Shown here: piece by piece, positions 1 to 9,252 of the stretch
Layout: every line of letters starts with the position of its first letter
Numbering within the stretch: the first letter of the stretch is position 1
Origin: Gammaproteobacteria bacterium BRH_c0
Lineage (GTDB): Bacteria; Pseudomonadota; Gammaproteobacteria; Pseudomonadales; Porticoccaceae
Length of the DNA: 64,000 nucleotides
Reading direction: 5' to 3'
NCBI GenBank assembly: GCA_000961645.1
Contig: LADM01000069.1
Span: 1 to 64,000 of the forward strand
Made by a program: the position numbers and the translations under genes
Notes under the pieces: model-generated
Seen by the model: only the letters and a program-made list of their open reading frames with translations
Told to the model about the DNA's origin: nothing
The model's database searches: none

Positions 1-455
1 CGGCAAGAAGGAGAGCATCGCCGAGGTGGCGCCGAAAGCACAGGACTTTACCAATCGGAAAGGGTACAAGAATCACCCTCTGAGTGAAGTGGAAAAGAAC
101 AAGAACCGCAATAAATCCAAAGTGCGCGCCAGGGTGGAACACCCCTTTGGTATCATGAAGCGTCGCTTCGGCTTCATCAAAGTGCGCTACCGCGGATTGA
201 CGAAGAATGCTCACCACCTGTTTGTCTCCTGCGCTTTGGTCAACCTGGTGATGGCCGGGAAAGTGCTTCTCAAGAAAGCGTTGACAGGGGGCTTGCAGGC
301 AAGTTGCGTCTGAAATACGCCAATAGCGGGGGATAGCCCGCTCGAAAGAGCGAGTTCCGACCAAAATTGACGTAAAAATGATCTCGTCATCGTTTACGAC
401 CTGATTTTTCAAACATCAGCGCGGAAAATTCAGTCATTATTCAGAGGTTCCCTAA
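1..455 (+). mobile_element. IS5-family insertion sequence, right-hand part only
   Basis: The window opens inside an IS5-family element: the 3' part of the transposase gene is followed by about 140 bases of non-coding DNA before the next gene leader. The left end lies outside the window, so neither inverted repeats nor target duplication can be matched. The right boundary is a guess placed at the AT-rich stretch GGTTCCCTAAATAA near 447-460; a terminal repeat could not be proven. Confidence 0.45.
2..313 (+). CDS. IS5-family transposase, C-terminal fragment (cut by window edge)
   Basis: The reading frame is open from the first bases of the window, so this is the C-terminal part of a longer gene. 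It carries the typical end of the IS5 DDE transposase: the arginine-rich stretch RARVEHPFGIMKRRFG, which includes the region of the catalytic glutamate (VEHPFG), followed by KVRYRGL and a hydrophobic helix ending the fold. The DDE enzyme would cut and paste its own element. Whether the copy is intact cannot be judged because the first two acidic residues lie outside the window. It sits just upstream of accessory genes and may have carried or disturbed them. Confidence 0.85.
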   Translation, partial: GKKESIAEVAPKAQDFTNRKGYKNHPLSEVEKNKNRNKSKVRARVEHPFGIMKRRFGFIKVRYRGLTKNAHHLFVSCALVNLVMAGKVLLKKALTGGLQASCV

Positions 456-477
456 ATAATAACGAGGCACACATTTC

Positions 478-2256
478 ATGCTCGATTACCTGATCCGGGG
501 CGCCACCATTGTCGACGGCCTTGGCGCCACACCATTCAGCGGCGACGTTGGCATCTGCGACGGGATTATCGTCGCCATCGACTCCAGCATCAGTACTGCA
601 GCAAAAGAAACCGTAGACGCCGCAGGCTGCATCGTCACCCCCGGCTGGATCGATATTCACACCCACTACGACGGCCAGGCCACCTGGGACGATGTGCTCG
701 ACCCATCCGCCAGCCACGGTGTGACCTCCCTGGTGATGGGCAATTGCGGCGTAGGGTTTGCGCCGGTGCACCGCGGCGAAGAAAAAGACCTGATCGAGCT
801 GATGGAAGGCGTTGAAGACATTCCCGGCACCGCCCTGTACGAGGGCATGCCCTGGGGCGCCTGGGAAACCTTCCCCCAATATCTGGATTACCTCGACAAG
901 CGCCACTACGCCCTCGATATCGGCGCCATGATTGCCCATGGCCCGGTGCGGGCCTACGCCATGGGCGAGCGCGGGCGCAACAACCAGGCGCCCACGGCCA
1001 GCGACCTGGCCGCCATGGGCAACATCGTGGAAGAGGCCATTGAAGCGGGCGCATTGGGGTTTTCCACCTCCCGCACGCTGTTTCACCAGTCGCTGTCGGG
1101 GCAGCCGGTGCCCGGCACTTTTGCCGATGAAGTGGAATTGCGCACGATTCTGGCAGCCATGGCCCGCGCCGGTTCAGGCGTTTTTGAATCGGTGCCCGGC
1201 GAAGCGGTGGCGGACCTGATCGTGGATGACAGCATTCCCACCCTGGAGGCCGAAATCGACATGATGGGCAAGCTGTCCCGCGAGTCGGGCGTGCCCATCA
1301 CCTGGTCGTTTATTCAGGATCACAGCCGGCCCGACAAGTGGCAGCGCATGCTGGAGCGGGTGGGTAGCCTGAACGAGAATGGTGCCAGGCTCCATCCCCA
1401 GGTGGCATCCAAACCCACCTCAACCCTGATCAGCCTGCAAACCTACCACCCGTTTATGCGGCGCAAAACGTACCTGTCACTCCGGCATTTGCCACACGCC
1501 GAGCGCATCGCTGCCCTGCAAAAGCCAGAGGTGAAAGCCGCCATTCTTGCCGACGACGATATCCCCCATGAATCCCCAGGCTCCATGGAAAACTTCTTCC
1601 AGCTGGCTCCCATGGATTACGCCATGACCTTCAATGCCTACGACCTCGATACCGAGCCGCAGCGCGACAACGCCTTTGATCGCCTCGCGGCACGGGCGGG
1701 AATCAGCGCCGAGGAATATCTCTACGATTTTCTGCTGACAGATAACGGCAAAGCCTTTGCGGCACGGGTTTTCGTCAATATGGCGGACCACAGCTACAGC
1801 GCCATGGCGCAGATGTTCAGCAATCCCCACACGGTGATCGGCACCCACGATGCGGGCGCCCATGTCACCCTGATTTGCGATGGCGTGGCGCCCACCTACC
1901 AGCTGACCCACTGGGCGCGGGATCGCGATCCAGGCCGAGGCCCGCGCCACGATCTCGCCCAGGTGGTGGCCAAGCAGACCGCCAACAATGCGCGGCTGTA
2001 CGGACTGCATGATCGCGGCACGCTCGAAATTGGCAAGCGGGCGGATATCAATGTGATCGATCTGACCAAACTTTCACTCGGGCCACTGGAGGTAAAAAGC
2101 GACCTGCCTGCGGGTGGCAATCGCCTGCTGCGCAGCGCCAGCGGCTATGTGGCCACCTTTGTGAACGGCTGCATGACACGCCGCAATGATGAGGATACCG
2201 GCGCCCGTCCCGGACGACTGATTCGCGCTGCAAAAATGTCGACCAGGATTTGTTGA
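478..2256 (+). CDS. Amidohydrolase, N-acyl-D-amino-acid deacylase family
   Basis: A 592-residue metal-dependent amidohydrolase of the D-aminoacylase/dihydroorotase-like group. The N-terminal beta-sandwich start ([12 protein letters not shown]) leads to the metal-binding HxH at residues 61 and 63 (IDIHTHYDG); a late GTHDAGAH stretch supplies the expected metal or catalytic aspartate, and the C-terminal [11 protein letters not shown] closes the sandwich, as is usual in the superfamily. The family hydrolyses N-acyl-D-amino acids or related cyclic amides in the cytoplasm; the real substrate is unknown. Proteins of this subfamily with 550-600 residues are common beside catabolic oxygenases, and here a Rieske oxygenase follows after 32 bases, so the two are probably co-transcribed. 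Confidence 0.8.
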   Translation: MLDYLIRGATIVDGLGATPFSGDVGICDGIIVAIDSSISTAAKETVDAAGCIVTPGWIDIHTHYDGQATWDDVLDPSASHGVTSLVMGNCGVGFAPVHRGEEKDLIELMEGVEDIPGTALYEGMPWGAWETFPQYLDYLDKRHYALDIGAMIAHGPVRAYAMGERGRNNQAPTASDLAAMGNIVEEAIEAGALGFSTSRTLFHQSLSGQPVPGTFADEVELRTILAAMARAGSGVFESVPGEAVADLIVDDSIPTLEAEIDMMGKLSRESGVPITWSFIQDHSRPDKWQRMLERVGSLNENGARLHPQVASKPTSTLISLQTYHPFMRRKTYLSLRHLPHAERIAALQKPEVKAAILADDDIPHESPGSMENFFQLAPMDYAMTFNAYDLDTEPQRDNAFDRLAARAGISAEEYLYDFLLTDNGKAFAARVFVNMADHSYSAMAQMFSNPHTVIGTHDAGAHVTLICDGVAPTYQLTHWARDRDPGRGPRHDLAQVVAKQTANNARLYGLHDRGTLEIGKRADINVIDLTKLSLGPLEVKSDLPAGGNRLLRSASGYVATFVNGCMTRRNDEDTGARPGRLIRAAKMSTRIC

Positions 2257-2288
2257 CGTACCGATAACAAGATCACGAGGACATAAAC

Positions 2289-3467
2289 ATGAGCCAACAA
2301 CGCACTCGCGCTGAGGCCGGTTCAGCCCTGTTCGACCATGTCTGCGGCAATACCACCCAGCAGACGGCATCTGTTTTGAGCATTCCAGCCGAAGAGTTTG
2401 TCGATGAAGGCCGCTGGAAACTCGAGATTGAGCGCATTTTTAAAAAACTCCCGTTGATACTCGCCTGGTCTGCCGAGTTATCCGCTCCTGGCGCTTACAA
2501 AACCCTGGAGATCATGGGGCTGCCGCTGCTTATTTCCCGTGGCGCGGATGGGCTGGTCAGGGTCTTTCTCAACAGTTGCACCCATCGCGGCGCTCAGCTG
2601 ACAGGGCAGGAGCGTGGCAACTGCAACAGGTTTACCTGTCCCTATCATGGCTGGACATACGCCACTGACGGCCGCTTGATCGGTGTTGCCGACAAAGCAG
2701 GATTCGGGGAATTCAATCACCAGGAACGCGGCCTGCGCAGCTTGCCCTGTGTTGAACGGGCAGGACTTGTTTTCGCCGTACTGACGCCGGATGCACCCCT
2801 CAATGTGGAAGAGTTTTATGGCGGCATGTTGACGGAGATAGAAAGTTTTAACTTGCAGGACTGGAGCTGGTGCGGCTCGCGGGAATTGCCCGGCCCGAAC
2901 TGGAAGATCGCCTTTGACGGCTACATCGAAAACTATCATTTCGCCACCACCCATCGCACAACTCTCGCGCCCTATTTTATTTCGGGGGTCATGACCTTCG
3001 ACACTTTTGGACCCCATGTCCGAGTTGGCGCTCCCTCCGCCTCAATCCTGGCGAGCATGGGGTCGGCGCCCCGCGAGGAGTGGCAAAATTACGAAAACAA
3101 CGGCTACGAATTTGTCCGGTCAATTTTCCCCAATGTGACTATTTCGGTGCTGCCCGAGCACGTCCATCTCACCCAGATATTTCCCGGCAATACGCCAGGG
3201 GAAAGTATTACCCTGCTGAGTTTTCTGCGCCAACGCCCGCCTCAGGATGAGGAGGAACACCGGCGTATGACAGAAATCATGGACGTCACCCTGAATATCC
3301 TGCGCACCGAAGATTACCCCACCAACTTTGGTGTTCAGAAAAGTTTGCAATCAGGTTTGCTCGACTCCGTTATATTTGGCCGCAACGAAGCAGCCAATCA
3401 ATTCTTCCATCGATGCACAGAGTATTATTTGCAGGAGCAGCCGGAGGGGCCATTGCCGGTTTTGTAG
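2289..3467 (+). CDS. Rieske [2Fe-2S] oxygenase, large (alpha) subunit
   Basis: A 392-residue Rieske non-heme iron oxygenase. The Rieske cluster ligands are C97 and H99 (CTHRG) and C117 and H120 (CPYHGW). The mononuclear iron site shows D210...H217 and H222 in DGYIENYHFATTH. Length and layout fit an alpha-only enzyme of the carnitine, demethylase or hydroxylase type rather than an alpha-beta dioxygenase, and no beta subunit gene follows. Such enzymes need an external reductase and sometimes a ferredoxin, neither of which is adjacent. It follows the amidohydrolase closely and converges on the GGDEF-EAL gene with only 30 bases between. Substrate unknown. Confidence 0.85.
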   Translation: MSQQRTRAEAGSALFDHVCGNTTQQTASVLSIPAEEFVDEGRWKLEIERIFKKLPLILAWSAELSAPGAYKTLEIMGLPLLISRGADGLVRVFLNSCTHRGAQLTGQERGNCNRFTCPYHGWTYATDGRLIGVADKAGFGEFNHQERGLRSLPCVERAGLVFAVLTPDAPLNVEEFYGGMLTEIESFNLQDWSWCGSRELPGPNWKIAFDGYIENYHFATTHRTTLAPYFISGVMTFDTFGPHVRVGAPSASILASMGSAPREEWQNYENNGYEFVRSIFPNVTISVLPEHVHLTQIFPGNTPGESITLLSFLRQRPPQDEEEHRRMTEIMDVTLNILRTEDYPTNFGVQKSLQSGLLDSVIFGRNEAANQFFHRCTEYYLQEQPEGPLPVL

Positions 3468-3497
3468 GGAAAGTCGACGTCAGCGCTGCGCTGGTTT

Positions 3498-5849
3498 TCA
3501 GGCGCCGAGATTTTCAAGTTCAACCGGACTTTCATCCAGTAACGCACCGGACTGTCTGCCCATGGCCTGGAGCCTGCGCGGGAAAGGGTTGTCCTCCAGC
3601 AGGAAGATAAATTCTTCGACCGACACCGGTTCGCTAAACAGGTAGCCCTGGATGATTTCAACCTCCTTGCTGCGCAGAAAATTCAGCTGTGCAACGCTGT
3701 CCACGCCTTCCGCCACCATGCGCAGGTTGAGGCTGCGGCCCATGGCGATAATCGCGGCCACCAGGCTCGAGTGGTTGCCCTCTTCGCCCTTGTCCAGCTC
3801 GATAATAAAGCTGCGATCAATCTTCAGTTCATCAAGGGGAAAACGGCACAGGTAGCTGAGTGACGAAAAGCCGGTGCCAAAATCATCCACCGAGAGACTC
3901 ACACCCAGGGCCTTCAGATCAAACAGGGACTGAATGGAGGCCTCTGCATTGCTCATGATCACACTCTCAGTCAGTTCCAGTTCGAGAAAGGAGGGATCAA
4001 ACCCGGTTTCTTTCAGCACCGTCTCTACCAGATTGGCAAAGGCGCCGCTGAACTGCAGGGAGGAGACATTGACGGATATTTTTGGCAGTTTAAGGCCCAT
4101 ATCAAGCATCTCCCGGCCCTGGCGGCAGGCTTCATAGAGAATCCAGGAGCCCAGCTCGACAATCAGGCCCATCTCTTCTGCCAGGGGAATGAATTCACCG
4201 GGAGAAATCAGGCCGCGCTCGGGGTGATTCCAGCGCACCAGGGCCTCAGCACCAACGATTTCGCCACTGATGATGCTGACCTGGGGCTGGTAGTAGAGCA
4301 CGATTTCTTCACGCTCCAGGGCCTTGCGCAGATCGGTTTCCATTTTCAGACGGCTGACACCCGCTGTTTTCATTGTGCTGGAGTAGAACATGTAATTGTT
4401 GCGGCCAGCGTTTTTGGCGTGATACATGGAGGTATCGGCCATTTTCAGCAGACCTTCAACGGTGTCCGCATCCTCCGGGACGATGGCAATACCGATGCTG
4501 GGGGTAACCACCAGCTCATGGCCGTCAACCACAAAGGTTTGCTGCATCGCATCGAGAATGCGACTGGCGACCTGGCTGGCGTTGTCGCGGCTTTCGATAT
4601 TGTTGAGGAGCACCGTAAATTCGTCGCCACCGAGCCGGCAAATGGCCGGATTGCTGCGGGCATTGGCATCGGTGAAGGTGGCCAACAGATCGCTGTTGCG
4701 CAGGCAATGGGACAGGCGGTCAGCCACTTCCTTCAGCAATTTGTCCCCCACCCCATGACCGAGTGAATCATTGATGCGCTTGAAATTATCGAGATCGATA
4801 AACAGCAGCGCCATGAGCTGCTCTTCCCGCACCGCCATGCGGATCAGCAGTGCCAGCTGCTCGATAAACAACTGGCGGTTGGGCAGCAGGGTGAGACCAT
4901 CGTAGTAGGCAAGCTGACGCAGGCGGCTCTCGGCCCTGGTTACCTGACTGATGGCCTTGTTGAGTTCTTCATTGCGCTTCCACAGTTGTTCGGTGCGCTC
5001 CGCCACCTTGAGGGATAGCAGCTTGTTATCCACATCGATCTTGGAGCGGTGGGTATTGAGCTCATCGAGGATAATGTTGAGCATGGTGGAGAGCTGACGC
5101 ACTTCGCCGGAGCCCTTTACCCGGAATGACCTGTCGAGCTTGCCTGCGGATACTTCACTCGCCACCCGGGCAAGTTGGGTCAGGGGTGAGGTCATAAACC
5201 AGGTAATGATCAATGTCAGGGTGCTGAAAAACAGCAGAAACACCAGCAGGTTGTAACCGATTTCCTTGCCATAGGGCATCAGTGAGTTCCTGAGTTCATC
5301 GAGGTCAACACCGAGGTGAATGTAACCCGACAGCACCTGGCTGCCGACCTGGCCCAGTTCATTGAAAGCGAGGTCGTAGTTTTTCGACTGCCTGGCAACC
5401 TTGCTGGAATTGACAAGGGCAAAGACCGGGATCGTCATATCCAGATAGCTGGGGAAACCCGGAATACCGCCGCGCTCCTGCACACTGGATTCCATGGAAC
5501 CCAAGCCCTGGCGCAGGGCGCGGAAATCAGCGGGGCTGAATTGCGACGTTGAACGCAGCTGATCGGCCAGCAGTGCGCCAGAGGAATCCCTGAAACCCCC
5601 GTAGGCGACAGGAGAGAGACTAAAGAAGGGCTCAAAGCGCGCCTGCAACAGGGGCTCATCCTGAAAATAGAGCGCCAGCTGAAGAGCGGGATCATTGTGG
5701 GCAAGCCAGCCCACCAATTCCACCAGGCGATCCTTCTCTGCCTGATATTTGTGCAGCATCAGCGCACCACTCACCACGCCACAGGCAAGCACCATGAGGC
5801 CAATGACAAGGATATTGATGTTTGCACCAATACTGAGCCTCTTGAACAT
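3498..5849 (-). CDS. Membrane GGDEF-EAL protein (cyclic-di-GMP turnover)
   Basis: A 783-residue inner-membrane protein. Order: membrane helix about 10-31, periplasmic sensor region to about 195, second membrane helix 198-220, HAMP linker to about 272, a short coiled stretch, GGDEF domain about 310-490 and EAL domain about 515-765. The signature GGDEF is at 407-411, and the EAL motif is at 535-537 with later metal-site motifs NVSSLQF, ELTES and DDFGTG. Both motifs are canonical, so both cyclase and phosphodiesterase activity are possible; which dominates cannot be told. An RxxD product-inhibition motif (R384-D387) is present, but about 14 extra residues separate it from the GGDEF motif compared with typical proteins. 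The sensed signal is unknown. Confidence 0.92.
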   Translation of the reverse strand: MFKRLSIGANINILVIGLMVLACGVVSGALMLHKYQAEKDRLVELVGWLAHNDPALQLALYFQDEPLLQARFEPFFSLSPVAYGGFRDSSGALLADQLRSTSQFSPADFRALRQGLGSMESSVQERGGIPGFPSYLDMTIPVFALVNSSKVARQSKNYDLAFNELGQVGSQVLSGYIHLGVDLDELRNSLMPYGKEIGYNLLVFLLFFSTLTLIITWFMTSPLTQLARVASEVSAGKLDRSFRVKGSGEVRQLSTMLNIILDELNTHRSKIDVDNKLLSLKVAERTEQLWKRNEELNKAISQVTRAESRLRQLAYYDGLTLLPNRQLFIEQLALLIRMAVREEQLMALLFIDLDNFKRINDSLGHGVGDKLLKEVADRLSHCLRNSDLLATFTDANARSNPAICRLGGDEFTVLLNNIESRDNASQVASRILDAMQQTFVVDGHELVVTPSIGIAIVPEDADTVEGLLKMADTSMYHAKNAGRNNYMFYSSTMKTAGVSRLKMETDLRKALEREEIVLYYQPQVSIISGEIVGAEALVRWNHPERGLISPGEFIPLAEEMGLIVELGSWILYEACRQGREMLDMGLKLPKISVNVSSLQFSGAFANLVETVLKETGFDPSFLELELTESVIMSNAEASIQSLFDLKALGVSLSVDDFGTGFSSLSYLCRFPLDELKIDRSFIIELDKGEEGNHSSLVAAIIAMGRSLNLRMVAEGVDSVAQLNFLRSKEVEIIQGYLFSEPVSVEEFIFLLEDNPFPRRLQAMGRQSGALLDESPVELENLGA

Positions 5850-6396
5850 GTAGGGTCTGAACTCCAGATTGCCAGTAAAAGGACGCTATAGGGCGCCACC
5901 TATCAGGCCGTTAATAGATTCAAGGAATGTGCCACAACCCATCATCGTGGCCAGAATACATCCTGTATAACATCAGCTAGAGGGGTGTTTAATACCCCAA
6001 ATCATCAAAATCGACATCTCAACCACAGGGCGGGGCTATTGCCTGTTCCAGCCCTGGCACAGAGCCAGGTGGTTGCCAACCAGAGTACGCGCACCTGCAT
6101 AGTGAAGCGGTTTTTTATTGCGGGTTCCCTGCGGGCTCAACTATACACGGAACAGAGCCCAAGCAAGAGTTGCAGCTGTATTAATCTGTGATTGTAAAAC
6201 GGCTGATTCTGATCAACCAGTTCCGACCAGAGCAGTGACTGCACCACAATATCCCTCTTGCATTAGCTGATCGGAGTCTTCTGCAGACTGTTTTCCTGAT
6301 AGTGGCCGCGATCACCACAGGGTGCAAAAGACCTGTATGATCCCACAGAGCGTAACAACTCTCCGTGCATATTTTATGACGACGCCAGGTGTATCC
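5850..6396. other. Gene-free stretch between a GGDEF-EAL gene and a small zinc-ribbon gene
   Basis: About 550 bases with no convincing gene on either strand. It must hold the promoters of the two diverging genes. A small hairpin GGGGT...ACCCC lies near 5978-5994. Short open frames here have no family features and no good ribosome sites. I see no tRNA-like fold. Confidence 0.5.
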
Positions 6397-6603
6397 ATGA
6401 CCTACCAATGTCTGACTTGCAGCTACAAGGGCGTCTTTTTCAAGGGCGGGGTATGCCCCGCCTGTGGTTCCGCCAATATCAAACAGCTCGCCTCATCAAC
6501 CAAACCCCCAGCACCGAAGGTGCGCAAACCCTATATGCTGCTGTTTGCCTGCGCGCTGTGGCTGTACCTGCTGGTGGAAATCGTCCGCAAATGGCCAGGC
6601 TGA
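6397..6603 (+). CDS. Small zinc-ribbon membrane protein
   Basis: A 68-residue protein with two CxxC pairs (CLTC at 5-8 and CPAC near 23-26) that form a rubredoxin-like zinc ribbon, a basic proline-rich linker, and one C-terminal membrane helix (YMLLFACALWLYLLVEIV). The start at 6397 is chosen because the ribbon begins directly after it and AGGT lies about 8 bases upstream; an upstream in-frame ATG at 6322 would add 25 residues of no character. It precedes a [2Fe-2S] ferredoxin gene by 70 bases on the same strand. Function unknown; zinc or iron binding is predicted from the cysteines only. Confidence 0.6.
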   Translation: MTYQCLTCSYKGVFFKGGVCPACGSANIKQLASSTKPPAPKVRKPYMLLFACALWLYLLVEIVRKWPG

Positions 6604-6673
6604 TGACCCCGACCCACTGCCCATCGGTTGATCCGTTCACCGCTGGCAGCCACTCTCCGGCCAGGAGCCGTTA

Positions 6674-6973
6674 ATGCCCGACACGCACCGGATCCGCCTT
6701 GATACAGGCCAGACCATCGACTGCCCTGCGCAGATCAACCTGCTGGAAGCGCTGCGCAATGCCGGGCTGAATGTGCGCAAGGCTTGCCGCAACGGTATCT
6801 GTGGCCTGTGCCGCTGCCGGGTAGTGTCGGGTGAATTTACCTACCACTGGAAAGAACCCCATGGATTGTGGCAAAAGGATATTGAGCAGGGCTTTATCCT
6901 GCCCTGCATTGCCCATGCGGTGACTGATCTGGAGCTGGATCACATTGTGCTGGTGACTGACGCCGAGGGTTGA
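6674..6973 (+). CDS. Plant-type [2Fe-2S] ferredoxin
   Basis: A 99-residue ferredoxin fold protein with the classic ligand pattern C38-x4-C43-x2-C46 (ACRNGICGLC) and the fourth ligand C78 in ILPC. It would carry single electrons in the cytoplasm to an oxygenase or other acceptor. Its partner is not evident: the nearest oxygenase in the window is the lone Rieske protein 3 kb away, transcribed separately. It converges on the pseudouridine synthase gene, with 55 bases between them. Confidence 0.85.
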   Translation: MPDTHRIRLDTGQTIDCPAQINLLEALRNAGLNVRKACRNGICGLCRCRVVSGEFTYHWKEPHGLWQKDIEQGFILPCIAHAVTDLELDHIVLVTDAEG

Positions 6974-7028
6974 AGCCAAGCCATCCTGGATTCCCTCTGC
7001 GTGGACTGAACACGGATCAACAGTGAAT

Positions 7029-7754
7029 TTACAGCTGGAAGATTGTCTGCACCTCTGCTGCTGTGAGCTCCCTGCTCTGCCCCTCTCGCAGGGCTGGATC
7101 GAGCGGCAGGTTGCCGATGGCAATGCGCTGCAGGCCAAGCACCTTGTTGCGAAAGCGGCCAAACATGCGCTTGATCTGGTGGTACCGCCCTTCGATCAGG
7201 CAAACCTCGGCAACATGGTCGGAGTGGATTCGCAACTGCGCCGCGCGGGTGGTGATATCTTCGTAGGCAAAGTACATGCCGCTGGCAAAGGCCTCGACAT
7301 AGGCCTCGATATCGTCCGGGGCGATGGGGTTTTCCAGGGTTACCCTGTAGCGCTTGGGGATTTTCTGCTCCGGGCTGGTGAGCTGGCGCGACCAGCGGCC
7401 ATCATTGGTCAGCAGCACTAACCCCGAGGAATTGAAATCCAGCCGCCCGACTATATGCAGGCTGTGGCGCTGGGGATGATCAAGCAGATCAATCACCGTG
7501 GTGTGGCGCTTATCCAGCGTGGCGCTCACCACCCCAGCGGGCTTGTTGACCATCAGGTACAGGGGCGTATGGGCCTGGACCACCCGATTATCCACCACGA
7601 CATGGGTGAACTGGTCGATCAGCTGGTTGATACGGGTGGCGACCACGCCGTCCACCACCACCCGGCCACTGGCCACGATGGGGCGCACGTCGCTGCGGCT
7701 GATACCCAGATGGTTGCCGATAAAGCGGTCCAGGCGCGCACGTCTTGATTCCAT
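7029..7754 (-). CDS. rsuA: 16S rRNA pseudouridine synthase, RsuA family
   Basis: A 241-residue enzyme with an N-terminal S4 RNA-binding domain (LDRFIGNHLGISRSDVRPIV) and the RsuA-type catalytic domain; the catalytic aspartate is in GRLDFNSSGL, and the KRYRV and EGRYHQIKRM motifs follow. RsuA makes pseudouridine 516 in 16S rRNA; the RluB/E/F relatives act on 23S rRNA or tRNA, so the exact site is inferred. The start at 7754 is preferred over a longer frame because the S4 domain begins right after it and the 40 extra residues look like non-coding sequence. Confidence 0.82.
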   Translation of the reverse strand: MESRRARLDRFIGNHLGISRSDVRPIVASGRVVVDGVVATRINQLIDQFTHVVVDNRVVQAHTPLYLMVNKPAGVVSATLDKRHTTVIDLLDHPQRHSLHIVGRLDFNSSGLVLLTNDGRWSRQLTSPEQKIPKRYRVTLENPIAPDDIEAYVEAFASGMYFAYEDITTRAAQLRIHSDHVAEVCLIEGRYHQIKRMFGRFRNKVLGLQRIAIGNLPLDPALREGQSRELTAAEVQTIFQL

Positions 7755-7889
7755 AAAGCATTGCTCAGGTGCAAAAGGGTGGCCGGTAAAATAAACCGGG
7801 CATCCACCGGGAAGTTGCCGCAGCACAACCATAAACAGGTATATTGCCCGCCCTGCGGTCCGTATTATCCACACGGTGTATTGTATTTT

Positions 7890-9236
7890 ATGGCGTCATT
7901 CAAAGCCCTGCTAACAGCCCTGGTTGATCTGGCCAAACGCTGGCCCGGCCTGATCGCACTGTTCGGCTTTGTGTCCGGCGCTGCCAGTTACCTGCTGGTT
8001 GAGCGCAGTGAATCCCTGGCCCAGGTAATCGCCATTGTGATGCTGGTGAGCTGGGTGTGGCTGGTGCTGGAGAACTGGCTGCGGGCCGGATTCCTCCAGC
8101 GCTTTGGGCTGGATATGCCCCCGGCGCTGATGCATTACGTGACCCAGATGGTGCATCAGGAAAGCCTGTTTTTTGTGTTGCCGTTTTTCCTCGCCGTCAC
8201 CAGCTGGGACCATGGCCAGGCTATTTTTACCGCGCTGCTGGTGCTGTGCGCGCTGATCTCGGTGATCGACCCGCTCTATTACAAGCAGCTCGCCCCGCGC
8301 CGCTCGCTGTTTGTTGCTTTCCATGCCCTGGCGCTGTTTGCGGTATTACTGGTGGCGCTGCCGCTGATTTTGCATCTCACTACCGCGCAAAGCCTCGCCC
8401 TGGCGTTGTTGATGTCGATGGTCTTCAGCCTGCCAAGCCTGCTTCACTTGCTCGACAATCGCCGCTGGTGGCGCTTGCCCCTGATGGCGCTGATGTTGAC
8501 GGCATTGGCCGCTGGATTGTGGCAGGCTCGAGCCTGGGTGCCACCAGCTGCCCTGCAACTGACCGGCATTTCCCTGTCACTCAAGATTGACAGGCAAATG
8601 CGCACCCCGGGGGCAAGCCTTGAGCAAATCACGGCGGCAACTCTCAAAGAAAACGGACTATTCGCCTGGACCGCAGTACGCGCGCCGCGGGGCCTGCGGG
8701 AAAAAATTCACCATGCCTGGTTTCACAACGGCAGGGAAGTGGATCGCATCACCGTGGATATTCGCGGCGGCCGCACTGAGGGCTATCGCGCCTGGACGCA
8801 TAAAAGCAACTTCCCCCGCGATCCGGCTGGCAAGTGGCAGGTGCGGGTAGTCACCGATTCCGGGCAGCTGATCGGGCTGGCCCGCTTTAGCGTTGCCGGG
8901 GAAAGTGTTGCTGGGGGCATTGTTGCCGGAGACAGTGTTACTGGAGGGAATGATACTGGGAGGAATGTTGCTGCGGAGAGTGACATTCCAGTCACTGACA
9001 CGATTGGCGATAGCAACCCTGAAAAACCGCCCGCAGAGTCCTCTGTCGTGACAGGTGATGCACCCTCCCCTGGCTCCCCTGCTGAGGAGCCAGCGGAAAT
9101 ACCGGCACAAACCAATCAGCCAGCGCCAGAACTGAAAACGGACTCCTTCCCCGCTCCAGAACGTTCACCATCAGAAGACACAGCTGAGGAAATAGAAATC
9201 CCCGACGGGCAAGCACCCGATGGCACCAGCCCTTGA
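7890..9236 (+). CDS. DUF5924/DUF2914 membrane protein
   Basis: A 448-residue protein. The first about 230 residues hold seven or more hydrophobic helices with short loops (DUF5924-like). Residues from about 235 to 330 form a soluble DUF2914-type domain (pattern W-x-A-V-x-A-P then HxWFHNGREVDRI and GYRAWTHKSNFP). The last about 115 residues are of low complexity: glycine/valine-rich repeats of the form GxSVxGG followed by a Pro/Glu/Ser-rich tail. Start at 7890 is chosen because the membrane part begins there. No function is established for the combination; a role in the envelope is inferred. Confidence 0.72.
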   Translation: MASFKALLTALVDLAKRWPGLIALFGFVSGAASYLLVERSESLAQVIAIVMLVSWVWLVLENWLRAGFLQRFGLDMPPALMHYVTQMVHQESLFFVLPFFLAVTSWDHGQAIFTALLVLCALISVIDPLYYKQLAPRRSLFVAFHALALFAVLLVALPLILHLTTAQSLALALLMSMVFSLPSLLHLLDNRRWWRLPLMALMLTALAAGLWQARAWVPPAALQLTGISLSLKIDRQMRTPGASLEQITAATLKENGLFAWTAVRAPRGLREKIHHAWFHNGREVDRITVDIRGGRTEGYRAWTHKSNFPRDPAGKWQVRVVTDSGQLIGLARFSVAGESVAGGIVAGDSVTGGNDTGRNVAAESDIPVTDTIGDSNPEKPPAESSVVTGDAPSPGSPAEEPAEIPAQTNQPAPELKTDSFPAPERSPSEDTAEEIEIPDGQAPDGTSP

Positions 9237-9252
9237 TTACTCCAGCCCCTGA

